Shown here one piece after another: positions 18,540 through 26,653 of a stretch of DNA of 57,116 nt; positions within the stretch are counted from its first letter, which is position 1, and each line of letters opens with the position of its first letter. The stretch is from Anaerolinea sp. (GTDB taxonomy: Bacteria > Chloroflexota > Anaerolineae > Aggregatilineales > UBA2796). The translations under genes were made by a program, and so were the position numbers. A model generated the notes under the pieces. That model saw only the letters and a program-made list of their open reading frames with translations. It was not told the origin of the DNA and did no database searches. The stretch spans positions 1 through 57,116 of the forward strand of contig JACSRJ010000176.1 in assembly GCA_014879835.1 (NCBI GenBank), in the 5' to 3' direction.

Positions 18540-18583
18540 GGAGGGGCAAGGAAAGCGAGCCACCCTTGTCCCCTCCTTTTCTT
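18540..18583 (+). terminator. Terminator of the xylFGH operon
   Basis: A 12-bp stem with one bulge (18540-18551 with 18564-18576) is followed by TTTTCTT. It begins nine bases after the xylH stop codon. Confidence 0.85.
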
Positions 18584-18654
18584 CCCCTGATTATGACAGG
18601 ATTTAACGAACCTTCGGGCTTGATCCTGCAATAGTCCAAAGCCAAAGCGAAGGA

Positions 18655-18683
18655 TTGACCGAACGCCTAAGATATGATACAGT
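18655..18683 (+). promoter_or_regulatory. Promoter of tRNA-Cys
   Basis: TTGACC at 18655-18660, a 17-base spacer, then TACAGT at 18678-18683. The tRNA begins 27 bases after the -10 hexamer. Confidence 0.6.
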
Positions 18684-18710
18684 TCTGCTGCTGACCATAA
18701 CGGGCATTAC

Positions 18711-18781
18711 GGCGTCGTCGCCAAGTGGTAAGGCTAGGGTCTGCAAAACCCTCATCGTGGGTTCGATTCCCACCGACGCCT
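18711..18781 (+). tRNA. tRNA-Cys (anticodon GCA)
   Basis: A full cloverleaf can be drawn. The acceptor stem GGCGTCG pairs with CGACGCC. The D arm is GCC/GGC, the anticodon stem AGGGT/ACCCT with loop CTGCAAA (anticodon GCA), and the T arm GTGGG/CCCAC with TTCGATT. The discriminator base is T. CCA is not encoded and must be added after transcription. Confidence 0.97.
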
Positions 18782-18794
18782 CAACGGAACCAAA

Positions 18795-18821
18795 ACGAGA
18801 GCCACAAGGCTCTCGTTTTTT
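18795..18821. terminator. Bidirectional terminator after tRNA-Cys
   Basis: A perfect 9-bp stem (18795-18803 with 18808-18816, loop ACAA) has a T-run after it on the plus strand and an A-run before it. It can therefore end both the tRNA transcript and the convergent esterase gene. Confidence 0.88.
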
Positions 18822-18841
18822 GTTCGCCAACTTCGCCAAAA

Positions 18842-19726
18842 CTATTGCCACTGCCCTTGAAAGAATACCCAGATCACCTCAGTTGCACCCGCACCGTTGG
18901 TATTTCTACCGGGCCACTCGTGACCGCCGCCATCAAGGATGTACCAGATCACGGGCTTGCCGGAAGTGCACTTTTCGGGCGTGGAAAGCTCCCGATACAC
19001 GGTAACCCCGCGCAGCCCTCGTTTGGAAAGCTGCTCACGAGTCGCTTCTTCCGGGCAGCCATTCACTCTACGCCACAGGGCAATCGACTCCGCCGCCGAA
19101 ATGATCTCGCCGCGATTGTAGGCTACTGTACCGCCCCCAAAGGGGACAAGGCGATCCGCCGTCCCCACGATGCTTAAGACGGGCAGGGGATGGGATGGTG
19201 CGCAGGTTGGGGCTAGGTTCTTGGCCAAACCGCCGATCACGGGGGCGATGGCATCGATCTGATCGGCCGCTAAGCAGCCCAGTGCAAAGCTCATGATTCC
19301 ACCATTGGAAACCCCAGTCACGAAGACTTTTTCAAGAGGGTACTGCCCTTGAAAATGTTCAATGAGGGAGGTCAAAAAGCCCACATCATCAACACCTTTG
19401 CGCCAATCCAATTCGCGCCCATCATTCCAACCCTCGACTCCATCGGGGTAGACCACAATAACCCCGCGATCAGCCCGGTACGCCAGTTCCGTGAATCCAA
19501 GGTTGCTGACCTGCTGTCCACTCCCACCGCCGCCATGCAGCACCAAGATCAAGGCGCTGGGTGCGTTCGTTTCTGCGATCTCGTTAAGGTAATACATAAA
19601 AGTACGGGTCAAACCACCATGCTCAAGGCTGCCCTTTTGCAATGTGATCCCTTGGGCCTGAACCCCATTGAAGGGGATGAACATGGCAGCCAGTAGGCAC
19701 AAAACCAACCGTCGAAACATTACCAT
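18842..19726 (-). CDS. Secreted esterase, PHB-depolymerase/LpqC type
   Basis: A secreted alpha/beta hydrolase of 294 aa. The signal peptide MVMFRRLVLCLLAAMFIP ends near VQAQ. The oxyanion region is LVLHGGGGSG, the nucleophile elbow GVSNGGIMSF (Ser), and the acid/His part IVGTADRLVPFGGG plus GGGHEWPG. This is the pattern of the LpqC/PHB-depolymerase-like esterases, which cleave ester bonds in polyesters or acylated polysaccharides; the natural substrate is not evident. The ATG at 19726 has GGAG about five bases upstream, so the 36-codon frame extension before it is left out. The gene is convergent with tRNA-Cys. Confidence 0.85.
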   Translation of the reverse strand: MVMFRRLVLCLLAAMFIPFNGVQAQGITLQKGSLEHGGLTRTFMYYLNEIAETNAPSALILVLHGGGGSGQQVSNLGFTELAYRADRGVIVVYPDGVEGWNDGRELDWRKGVDDVGFLTSLIEHFQGQYPLEKVFVTGVSNGGIMSFALGCLAADQIDAIAPVIGGLAKNLAPTCAPSHPLPVLSIVGTADRLVPFGGGTVAYNRGEIISAAESIALWRRVNGCPEEATREQLSKRGLRGVTVYRELSTPEKCTSGKPVIWYILDGGGHEWPGRNTNGAGATEVIWVFFQGQWQ

Positions 19727-19872
19727 TCGTCTCCACCTGCCCTCATCAGCGCTATGATTACGATGCTTTGTAAGCGTTGATAGCTTATTATGGCGAGGTA
19801 AACATTGTGTAAATCCTGAAAGGTGGTCATCCATCTGATCAAACCCCTAAAAATGAGGGGTTCACAAGCAAT

Positions 19873-19899
19873 CAACTTTATACAAAGATTATACAGTTG
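19873..19899. promoter_or_regulatory. Dyad upstream of the P-type ATPase gene
   Basis: CAACTTTATA and TATACAGTTG form an inverted repeat with one mismatch and a 7-base centre. It includes TATACA-like hexamers and lies 50-75 bases before the start, so it may be an operator or part of the promoter. Confidence 0.35.
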
Positions 19900-19949
19900 A
19901 TTCGATGCGCGCTAAGGCGCGTTTTATGATCCCATGGTTAAGGGGAAGT

Positions 19950-22655
19950 ATGGAACAAAACTGGCATATTCGATCCGTCAATGAGACCCTGCAACAATTT
20001 GAATCGCGTGTTGAAACTGGTTTAACGACGGCCCAGATCGAGACGCGCCGCGGTCAATATGGGCTGAACGAACTGACCGAAGCGCCGGCACGTTCATTTC
20101 TTGATCTGGTGCTGGATCAAATTAAAAACGTTCTCGTGTTGATGCTTTTGGGGGCAGCCTTGATCGCCCTATTGGTGGGTGATACCAAAAGCACGATTTC
20201 GATCTTGGTGATTGTGGTTTTTAATACCCTACTCGGAATCGTTCAAGAATCACGCGCTGAAAAGGCTATGGCGGCCCTTAAGAAGATGTCCGCGCCTACA
20301 ATCACAGCGCGGCGTGACGGGCGTGAACAGGAAGTGCCCTCCAAGGAACTTGTTCCGGGTGATATTATCTTGGTCGAAGCGGGTGACAGCATCCCTGCTG
20401 ATGCTCGTATTGTAGAAGCCTTTAATCTCCGTATGCGCGAAGCAGCCCTCACTGGGGAGGCAACCACAGTAGGTAAAAACATTGATCCCTTAAACAAACC
20501 TGATGCACCTCTAGGGGATCGGGTGAACATGCTTTACATGGGCACAGAGGTCACCCATGGACGGGGGACAGCGGTAGTCACGGGCACGGGGATGCACAGT
20601 GAGTTGGGGCGTATCGCGGGAATGCTTCAGGGTGTGCAGGAGGAACAAACCCCCCTCCAACGCCGCATGGGGCGGCTTGGTACAACCCTTGTGTTTGGTT
20701 CTTTGGCGGTCATTACCATCGTGATGATTGGTGGGCTGCTGGCAGGTGCGAAGTTTGATGAACTAGCCCTCTCGGTGATCAGTATTGCGGTCGCCGTAGT
20801 GCCTGAAGGGCTGCCCGCCGTGATCACGATCACGCTGGCCTTAGGGGCACAACGGATGGTGCGCCGTCATGTACTCATTCGGGCGCTGCCTGCCGTGGAG
20901 ACTCTAGGGAGTGTGACCACCATCGCCTCTGACAAGACCGGAACCCTCACCCAAAACAAAATGGTGGTGGAAATTGCCCACACCCACGAGGAAGCGTACC
21001 GCTTCACCGGGCAGGGTTACAACCCTACAGGCAGAATCCTGCACAATGAGACTCCGGTCGATAAGCTCGATCCTGATCTGGAAATACTGCTCACCGCGGC
21101 CGTATTGGCCAACGATGCGACTCTGGTTGAGACCCCCGAAACTTGGGAGATCGTAGGAGACCCCACTGAAGGGGCCCTGCTGGTTGCAGGAGCAAAGGGA
21201 TTCATTGGCAAGGAGCATCTACGAGAGCTAATGCCCCGTGTGGGAGAAGCGCCCTTCACCTCGGAACGTAAGCGCATGAGCGTTGTGGTGCAGCCTAAAG
21301 GAGACGCACTGCCGCTTAAATCACCTTATGCCTTATTCGTTAAGGGATCGCCTGAAATTGTCCTGAATAGCTGCGCCTTCATCTGGGAAAACGGGCACGC
21401 CGTACCCATGAATGAGGATATGCGTCGCAAAGCGATGCAGATCAACGATGAGATGGCAGGGAATGGGGTACGGGTGTTGGGTTTTGCCCTTCGCCCGCTG
21501 GATCAGCATCCTGAAGCAGGTTCAGAAGAAGGTCTGGAACACGATCTGGTTTGGTTGGGCATGATCGGCATGATTGACGCGCCTCGGCCTGAGGTGCGCG
21601 ACGCGGTTGTATTGTGCCGCCGTGCTGGTATCCGTCCTGTAATGATCACAGGCGACCACCGCTTGACGGCGCTGGCAATTGCGCGTGATTTGGGCATTGC
21701 CACACCCGGTAAGGATAAGGTGGTGAACGGCCCCGAACTAGAGGCGCTCTCCGACTCAGAGCTTGAGCAAATGATCGAGGAGGTGAGTGTTTTTGCCCGT
21801 GTTTCCCCCGAACATAAACTGCGCATTGTGAAGGCACTTCAGACCAAGGGGCAGTTTGTGGCGATGACTGGTGATGGGGTCAATGATGCACCAGCCCTGA
21901 AACAAGCCAATATCGGGGTAGCCATGGGCATCACCGGCACGGATGTGAGCAAAGAAGCTTCGGACATGATTCTGACTGATGACAACTTCGCCAGCATCGT
22001 CTCCGCCGTGGAGGAAGGGCGCACTATTTACGGGAATGTCCGTAAGTTTGTGAGGTACATCCTAACCAGCAATATTGGTGAGGTGATCACCCTTGCAGCT
22101 GCACCCGCGTTTGGGCTTCCACTGCCTCTGATCCCGGTGCAGATTTTGTATATGAACTTGGTCACCGATGGTTTGCCGGCTTTGGCACTGGCGGTCGATC
22201 CGGCCGAAAAGGATGTGATGGACAAGGCCCCCTACAACCCTAGAGAGAGCATCTTCAGCCGGGGATTGGGCAGTTACATGCTGCGCATTGGGGTGATCTT
22301 TGGGGTGATCGCGGTTGGATTCATGCTTTTTGCTCGTTTTGTGATGCAGTCGCCCCATTGGGCTACGATGGTCTTTACCATGCTCTGTCTGTCCCAGATG
22401 GGCCATGCACTGGTAGTGCGCCATGAGCGTGAGAGCATCTTTAAAATTGGGTTCCGTACCAATCCATGGCTGCTTGTTGCCGTTGTGGGTACAACCCTGC
22501 TTCAGTTGGGGCTGCTGTACATTCCCCCGGTGGCGCAGTTTTTTGGGGTTGCACCTTTGAGTCTGGTGGAACTGGGGGTCTGTTTGGCAGGCAGTACAGT
22601 GCTGTTCTTCTGGGTAGAAGGCGAAAAAATGTTGATGCGTCGCCGAATCGGGTAA
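19950..22655 (+). CDS. Cation-transporting P-type ATPase, Ca2+ (type IIA) like
   Basis: A membrane pump of 901 aa using ATP to export a cation, most likely Ca2+. Visible parts are the N-terminal cation-ATPase domain, the actuator TGEA loop, TM4 with VPEGLPAVITITLA (the Ca2+-ATPase/PMR1 ion site), phosphorylation site Asp328 in DKTGTLTQNKM, and hinge MTGDGVNDAPALKQANIGVAMG. TM5-6 carry EVITLAAA and QILYMNLVTDGLPALALAVDP, as in SERCA-like pumps. I start at 19950 because AGGGG precedes this ATG; the longer frame to 19905 runs through a small CGCGC/GCGCG hairpin. The length fits the family. Confidence 0.92.
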   Translation: MEQNWHIRSVNETLQQFESRVETGLTTAQIETRRGQYGLNELTEAPARSFLDLVLDQIKNVLVLMLLGAALIALLVGDTKSTISILVIVVFNTLLGIVQESRAEKAMAALKKMSAPTITARRDGREQEVPSKELVPGDIILVEAGDSIPADARIVEAFNLRMREAALTGEATTVGKNIDPLNKPDAPLGDRVNMLYMGTEVTHGRGTAVVTGTGMHSELGRIAGMLQGVQEEQTPLQRRMGRLGTTLVFGSLAVITIVMIGGLLAGAKFDELALSVISIAVAVVPEGLPAVITITLALGAQRMVRRHVLIRALPAVETLGSVTTIASDKTGTLTQNKMVVEIAHTHEEAYRFTGQGYNPTGRILHNETPVDKLDPDLEILLTAAVLANDATLVETPETWEIVGDPTEGALLVAGAKGFIGKEHLRELMPRVGEAPFTSERKRMSVVVQPKGDALPLKSPYALFVKGSPEIVLNSCAFIWENGHAVPMNEDMRRKAMQINDEMAGNGVRVLGFALRPLDQHPEAGSEEGLEHDLVWLGMIGMIDAPRPEVRDAVVLCRRAGIRPVMITGDHRLTALAIARDLGIATPGKDKVVNGPELEALSDSELEQMIEEVSVFARVSPEHKLRIVKALQTKGQFVAMTGDGVNDAPALKQANIGVAMGITGTDVSKEASDMILTDDNFASIVSAVEEGRTIYGNVRKFVRYILTSNIGEVITLAAAPAFGLPLPLIPVQILYMNLVTDGLPALALAVDPAEKDVMDKAPYNPRESIFSRGLGSYMLRIGVIFGVIAVGFMLFARFVMQSPHWATMVFTMLCLSQMGHALVVRHERESIFKIGFRTNPWLLVAVVGTTLLQLGLLYIPPVAQFFGVAPLSLVELGVCLAGSTVLFFWVEGEKMLMRRRIG

Positions 22656-22710
22656 AATCACCCCAGACCACCCTAACGAACATTTCTGGGCCTGCCAATA
22701 GGTGTATATT

Positions 22711-22743
22711 GCCATTCCGTTTCCATTGTGGAGATGGAATGGC
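22711..22743. other. Long hairpin in the leader of the DUF3592-like gene
   Basis: GCCATTCC (22711-22718) pairs with GGAATGGC (22736-22743), and inside it TTTCCA pairs with TGGAGA with one G-T. The result is about 14 bp around a TTG loop. There is no T-run. It lies 40 bases before the next start codon and could be a leader structure or the end of the ATPase transcript. Confidence 0.5.
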
Positions 22744-22782
22744 TTGCATCGAATCCTAAGCCCAGATCAGGAGTAATTGTTT

Positions 22783-23358
22783 ATGACTGCCATCCATCAG
22801 CAAGGCGATCAACCCCACCACGCTCCGCCCCTTCCTCATTTTTATGTCCTTGACCGCCGCTATCTCGCTTTTATTCGGGGAGACGCCGAATTTCCCTTAA
22901 CGAACCTCCTCCCTTTTAAGCTTCTGGTAGGGTTTCTGGTGGTGCTCCTGATCTTCATCAATGTATCTGTCCGTAAAAGCGACCCGACTACAGCCAATGG
23001 GATGAGTCTGATCTTTGGGTTAATGGGAGTAGCTGTGGTGGTGATCATCAGCCTGACGGGGCGTAGAGAACAGAAGATGCGGTCAGAAGGAAAACTCCTT
23101 CAGGGGCAGATCATCTCCGTATCCCAGCACAAAACGACCGAGACCGAAAGAGAAACTCGGGGCGAAGAGACTATCACGGTGAATAAGACGGTGACCAAGG
23201 TGAAGTTTACCTACCAATTCACCACCCCAGAGGGCACTTCTCTCACAGGGGGCGTCGAAAAAAACTCTGATGAAGTTCCCGGTTACCCTAACCTTCCCAG
23301 TGAGGGCACCCCGGCCGCTATCATTTATGTGGATGAGCACCTTCATCAAATGCTCTAG
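22783..23358 (+). CDS. Small membrane protein, DUF3592-like
   Basis: A 191-aa protein with two membrane helices (about 42-62 and 74-92) followed by a beta-rich C-terminal domain (GKLLQGQIISVSQHKTTE ... VKFTYQFTTPEG ... AAIIYVD). That order resembles DUF3592 proteins, whose function is unknown. The domain has no catalytic residues I recognise. I prefer the ATG at 22783, with AGGAG ten bases upstream, over a TTG at 22777. It lies downstream of the P-type ATPase with a 127-base gap, so co-regulation is possible but unproven. Confidence 0.72.
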   Translation: MTAIHQQGDQPHHAPPLPHFYVLDRRYLAFIRGDAEFPLTNLLPFKLLVGFLVVLLIFINVSVRKSDPTTANGMSLIFGLMGVAVVVIISLTGRREQKMRSEGKLLQGQIISVSQHKTTETERETRGEETITVNKTVTKVKFTYQFTTPEGTSLTGGVEKNSDEVPGYPNLPSEGTPAAIIYVDEHLHQML

Positions 23359-23553
23359 CGCGCTGGCTCAAACCGCGGGACTTGGCTTCCCATGTATCCG
23401 CCCTAACGCTATACAACAACAGTTTAGAAATCCCCAATCTTAAAATAGATCATTTGTGCTAAAATAGGATGATAACCTTGTGATGCCAACCAATGGGTTC
23501 TGTCCATCAGAACCTTGGGCGCGCACGTTCACAGATTGTCAGGAGGAGAGACC

Positions 23554-23943
23554 ATGGACGCGAAAAAGGCTGGATTCACTTCTATTGATGAGTACATCGC
23601 CGCTTTTCCAGAAGGCGTCAAAGACCTGCTGGAGGAGATGCGAGCGGTAATCAAGGACGCCGCACCTGAGGCACAAGAGAAGATCAGCTACCAGATGCCT
23701 ACCTTTTTCCTCAAGGGCAATTTGGTACATTTTGGGGCCTTCAAAAACCACATCGGGTTTTATCCAGCACCCAATGGGATCGCGGAGTTTGAGCAGGAAC
23801 TTTCCACATACCAACGTTCCAAAGGAGCGGTCCAGTTTCCCATGGATAAGCCACTGCCCAAAGAGTTGATCACCCGAATCGTAAAATTTCGGGTACAGGA
23901 GAATCTCAAAAAAGCTGCCGCCAAACCCACCCAAAAGGCGTGA
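23554..23943 (+). CDS. DUF1801 (YdhG-like) protein
   Basis: A cytoplasmic protein of 129 aa. The sequence TSIDEYIAAFPEGVKDLLEEMRAVI, then EKISYQMPTFFLKGNLVHFGAFKNHIGFYP, then KGAVQFPMDKPLP matches the DUF1801 fold (YdhG/iron-chaperone-like). Precise biochemical role is unknown; some relatives have been linked to iron handling. Start at MDAKKAG with GGAGGAGAG immediately upstream rather than 13 codons earlier. It is monocistronic and convergent with the following membrane-protein gene. Confidence 0.85.
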   Translation: MDAKKAGFTSIDEYIAAFPEGVKDLLEEMRAVIKDAAPEAQEKISYQMPTFFLKGNLVHFGAFKNHIGFYPAPNGIAEFEQELSTYQRSKGAVQFPMDKPLPKELITRIVKFRVQENLKKAAAKPTQKA

Positions 23944-23950
23944 AGCAGGT

Positions 23951-24412
23951 CTATATTTCCGGTTCTGAGGGATGGTGATCACCCATGAGAGCATAGATCA
24001 CCACCCCTGCGGAAGCGATAGCAAACCCTAAAAACAGCCCAACCATCTGGGTTGAGCCGAGCATTGGGCGCTGGATGGGCGGAATGGGCGGATGTGAACC
24101 AAAGCCTAACACGTCCGCCAGTCCAGAGGCGGTGGAAAAAACGATCCCGGTCATGCTTAGGCGAGCCGCGATGCGCTGGGCTAGGGTGTGTTTACTGCTT
24201 GGATAATAGGATGAGCGTAGAAACACGAATGCCCCCCCAATCAGAATGGCAAACCCACTGAGGATTGCCAGCGTTTGGAGCACCCCGATCCCACCAGCGC
24301 TTTCAGCACCTATCACGCCGGGGAAGAACCCGATCATGGTGATCACCCCACCTAGCAGAATGATCATGATTCCCAGTTGGGAGAGTTTATCTGTCCCCGT
24401 TGTCTCTGGCAC
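23951..24412 (-). CDS. Hypothetical four-helix membrane protein
   Basis: A 153-aa protein with four hydrophobic segments (about 12-32, 44-66, 84-104, 122-144) and an acidic tail. No family was recognised. The start is a GTG with AGGGAG five to six bases upstream. It sits 14 bases after the dipeptidase gene on the same strand, so the two are probably one transcript. Confidence 0.7.
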   Translation of the reverse strand: MPETTGTDKLSQLGIMIILLGGVITMIGFFPGVIGAESAGGIGVLQTLAILSGFAILIGGAFVFLRSSYYPSSKHTLAQRIAARLSMTGIVFSTASGLADVLGFGSHPPIPPIQRPMLGSTQMVGLFLGFAIASAGVVIYALMGDHHPSEPEI

Positions 24413-24426
24413 GTGATCTCCCTTGT

Positions 24427-25497
24427 TCAGGGCAGCGCTGCCCTCAGAATCCGCAAAAAATTGCCGTTTTCGATCTGATCCATATCAGTTGCCGAATAGC
24501 CCCTTGCGCTCAACAGAGGGCGAATCAAGCGTAAGTCAGCGATGGTATCCATACTCGCCGGAATATTCGCTACCCCGAAGCCACCATCCCAATCAGAGCC
24601 GATACCTACATGCCGTGCGGAGCCTGCAAGCTGGCACACATAATCAATAATCTCTGCGATACGTTCAGCCAATGCATCCGCTTTGAGAGGCATATTGTGC
24701 CACATAAACCGATTGTATAACACCGTCCCAATAACCCCATCACGGGCAATCAGACGGCGGATCATGTCGTCAGAAAGATGACGGTCAGTGTCACAAAAAC
24801 GTCGAGGGTTGCTGTGGCTGGCGATGATCGTGCCCTCATAGCTATCCACTGCTTCCAGATAAGATTCCTCAGCCATGTGGCTTAAGTCGAGGATCGCTTT
24901 GTAGGAAGCCATTACTTCAAGCAGTTCGCGCCCTTGTGGGGTCAGTCTACCGGGCGCTCTGGTTCCGCCGCTGTAGCGCGTTTGCCCCCATGCGGGGCCT
25001 ACCAAACGCACCCCATATTCATACCACTCGTCAAAGGCTCGGGGTTCTAGGATGGGGTCTGCACCTTCCATAAGGATCACGATGCCCACTTGATGTTTCT
25101 CAAATGGAACCCCCTCTTGCCACGTGTCTAGGACGGAATCAAGCTCTTTCTGAGTTCGGATCAAAGCAATCTGTGGGTGGGTATCTGCCAACCGGTGATA
25201 GACATCGATCTGCTCCATCCCTATACGGTACGCCTCTTGTGGGGTTTGGTAACCACGCCATGGAGCAGGCGTTGAGGCCGCAGGTGGGGCAAAGATCGTG
25301 CCAAAAATCACCCCGACCCGACCCAGAAGCGCTTCCGGCAGTCCACACGTTGCGCCTCCTTGTTCGGCGGCGGTTGGGGTGTTGATCTCACGGGAGCGTT
25401 TGAGGAGGGCGCTTTGGGTAAAATCTCGCCCGAATGTGGTCTTATTCCACGCAATATCCTGATGGGCATCAAGGATGATCGAAGGGATGGTGGGCAT
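24427..25497 (-). CDS. Membrane dipeptidase-type metallopeptidase (M19)
   Basis: A 356-aa zinc hydrolase of the renal-dipeptidase family, which cleaves dipeptides including D-amino-acid-containing ones. The metal-binding HxD is His12/Asp14 (LDAHQDIAWN). Further ligands are the Glu of VILMEGADPI and His residues in LDLSHMAEES and IIASHSNPR; the substrate loop HVGIGSDWDGGFG is intact. There is no signal peptide, so it probably acts in the cytoplasm. Upstream lies a hairpin and the DsbA-like gene. Confidence 0.9.
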   Translation of the reverse strand: MPTIPSIILDAHQDIAWNKTTFGRDFTQSALLKRSREINTPTAAEQGGATCGLPEALLGRVGVIFGTIFAPPAASTPAPWRGYQTPQEAYRIGMEQIDVYHRLADTHPQIALIRTQKELDSVLDTWQEGVPFEKHQVGIVILMEGADPILEPRAFDEWYEYGVRLVGPAWGQTRYSGGTRAPGRLTPQGRELLEVMASYKAILDLSHMAEESYLEAVDSYEGTIIASHSNPRRFCDTDRHLSDDMIRRLIARDGVIGTVLYNRFMWHNMPLKADALAERIAEIIDYVCQLAGSARHVGIGSDWDGGFGVANIPASMDTIADLRLIRPLLSARGYSATDMDQIENGNFLRILRAALP

Positions 25498-25562
25498 AAG
25501 GTTAAGTTTTTTCCTTAAAGGTGTGGGTCAACCCATAAAGTCTTTTAAAGCAGTGTAAATGA

Positions 25563-25594
25563 TTCTATCCCCTCTGAAGAATGAGGGGATAGAA
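25563..25594. terminator. Strong hairpin after the DsbA-like gene
   Basis: A perfect 12-bp stem (25563-25574 with 25583-25594, 8-base loop) begins about 12 bases past the DsbA-like stop codon on the minus strand. There is no T-run, so termination is likely but not certain. Confidence 0.55.
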
Positions 25595-25606
25595 ATGATG
25601 CGCTTC

Positions 25607-26419
25607 TTAGTTAGCGCCAGCCTTGCTCTCAATGTAGCCGCGAATCTCAGAGAGGTTGGGGCCTTGACTGCCATCGAGTCTTTCGGGGTAGATTTTAGTC
25701 CCATCCAGAAAAACACTGGGGGTGGCGTTAATCGAGCGATTGGTGGCTTCAGCGGCAGCTTTGTTAAGCAGATCACTGGTGGCGCTGCTGCCCAAGCAGG
25801 CGTCAAACTTCGCCTGGTCCAATCCTAACTGCCCCGCCGCGCTAGAGAGCCGACGGTAATCGTTGGACCCACTGGCGTAACGCCGCTGCCAATCAAACAT
25901 CAACTCGTGCATTTGCCAGAACTTGCCTTGTTCACCGGCGCAGACTGCCCCGCGTCCCATCCCTTCAGAGTTAAAGCTGCCATAGGTCGATAAGGGAATG
26001 TACACGAACTTAAGGTGACCAGCCTCGATTTTATCCAGCAAGGATTTAAAGGCGGAATCGTGGTAGCTTAGGCAGGCGGAGCAAGAAAAGCTCGAAAACT
26101 CTTCCATGAGGGTGGGGGCATCTGCTCTACCTAAGAAGTAGTAACCTTGTTCGGTGCGTCCACTGTAACCTTTTTCGAGGATGCGGTTGATGACGGCGTT
26201 GTTGACCACATCATCTGGAACGGAGGCCTCAACCGGGCTGTTTTGAGTCAAGACCACGACGATGACCACAATCAAAGCTGCCACGGCCACAATCCCAAAG
26301 AGAATCGTCTGCTGCTGCTGCTGACGCTTCTTTTGCTGCTCGCGGCGGTTTAGGGCTGCTTTTTTGTCAGATGCGGGAGATGCAGGAGAAACTGAAGCAC
26401 TCTTCGTCTTCTTTGACAT
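25607..26419 (-). CDS. Membrane-anchored DsbA-like thiol oxidoreductase
   Basis: A 270-aa protein. The cytoplasmic N-terminus is Lys/Gln-rich and followed by one helix at about 38-58. Outside lies a thioredoxin-fold DsbA domain with redox pair Cys113-Ser-Ala-Cys116, a helical insertion holding another Cys pair region (AVCAGEQGKFWQMHELMF, FDACLGS) and a cis-Pro loop ATPSVFLDG. This matches BdbD/DsbA-type (Thioredoxin_4) proteins that make disulfides in exported proteins. No DsbB/VKOR partner is in the window. Confidence 0.88.
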   Translation of the reverse strand: MSKKTKSASVSPASPASDKKAALNRREQQKKRQQQQQTILFGIVAVAALIVVIVVVLTQNSPVEASVPDDVVNNAVINRILEKGYSGRTEQGYYFLGRADAPTLMEEFSSFSCSACLSYHDSAFKSLLDKIEAGHLKFVYIPLSTYGSFNSEGMGRGAVCAGEQGKFWQMHELMFDWQRRYASGSNDYRRLSSAAGQLGLDQAKFDACLGSSATSDLLNKAAAEATNRSINATPSVFLDGTKIYPERLDGSQGPNLSEIRGYIESKAGAN

Positions 26420-26471
26420 GACTTATCTTCTGGATACCTCAAACTGCGATAAAAGTTGCTGTGCCCTCAAA

Positions 26472-26501
26472 AGTATAAACAATCCGTCCTCGTCTGACGA
26501 G
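26472..26501 (-). promoter_or_regulatory. Possible promoter/operator of the DsbA-like gene
   Basis: On the minus strand TATACT (26472-26477) could be a -10 box. A perfect CTCGT-CTG-ACGAG dyad at 26489-26501 occupies the -35 position. No TTGACA-like hexamer is seen, so the promoter may be activator-dependent. Weak evidence. Confidence 0.3.
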
Positions 26502-26653
26502 ATATTTATGATGAGACCGATGTGAGAAATGGCATAAAATCAGGGCCATTTCCCCCAACTACCGTTCACCTATCAGGTTATGTTAGGGATATACTCAAAT
26601 AAATGCTGCTCCCTTGTGAAACCTGAAATTGTTTTTTTGAGAGGCGGTATCTA

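Noticed and set aside
18725-19177. A 150-codon plus-strand frame crossing tRNA-Cys
   Set aside because: It runs through the tRNA, the terminator and the antisense of the esterase gene.
22062-22715. A 217-codon minus-strand frame opposite the P-type ATPase end
   Set aside because: It is rich in His, Gln and Pro without domain pattern and is covered by the well-conserved ATPase C-terminus.
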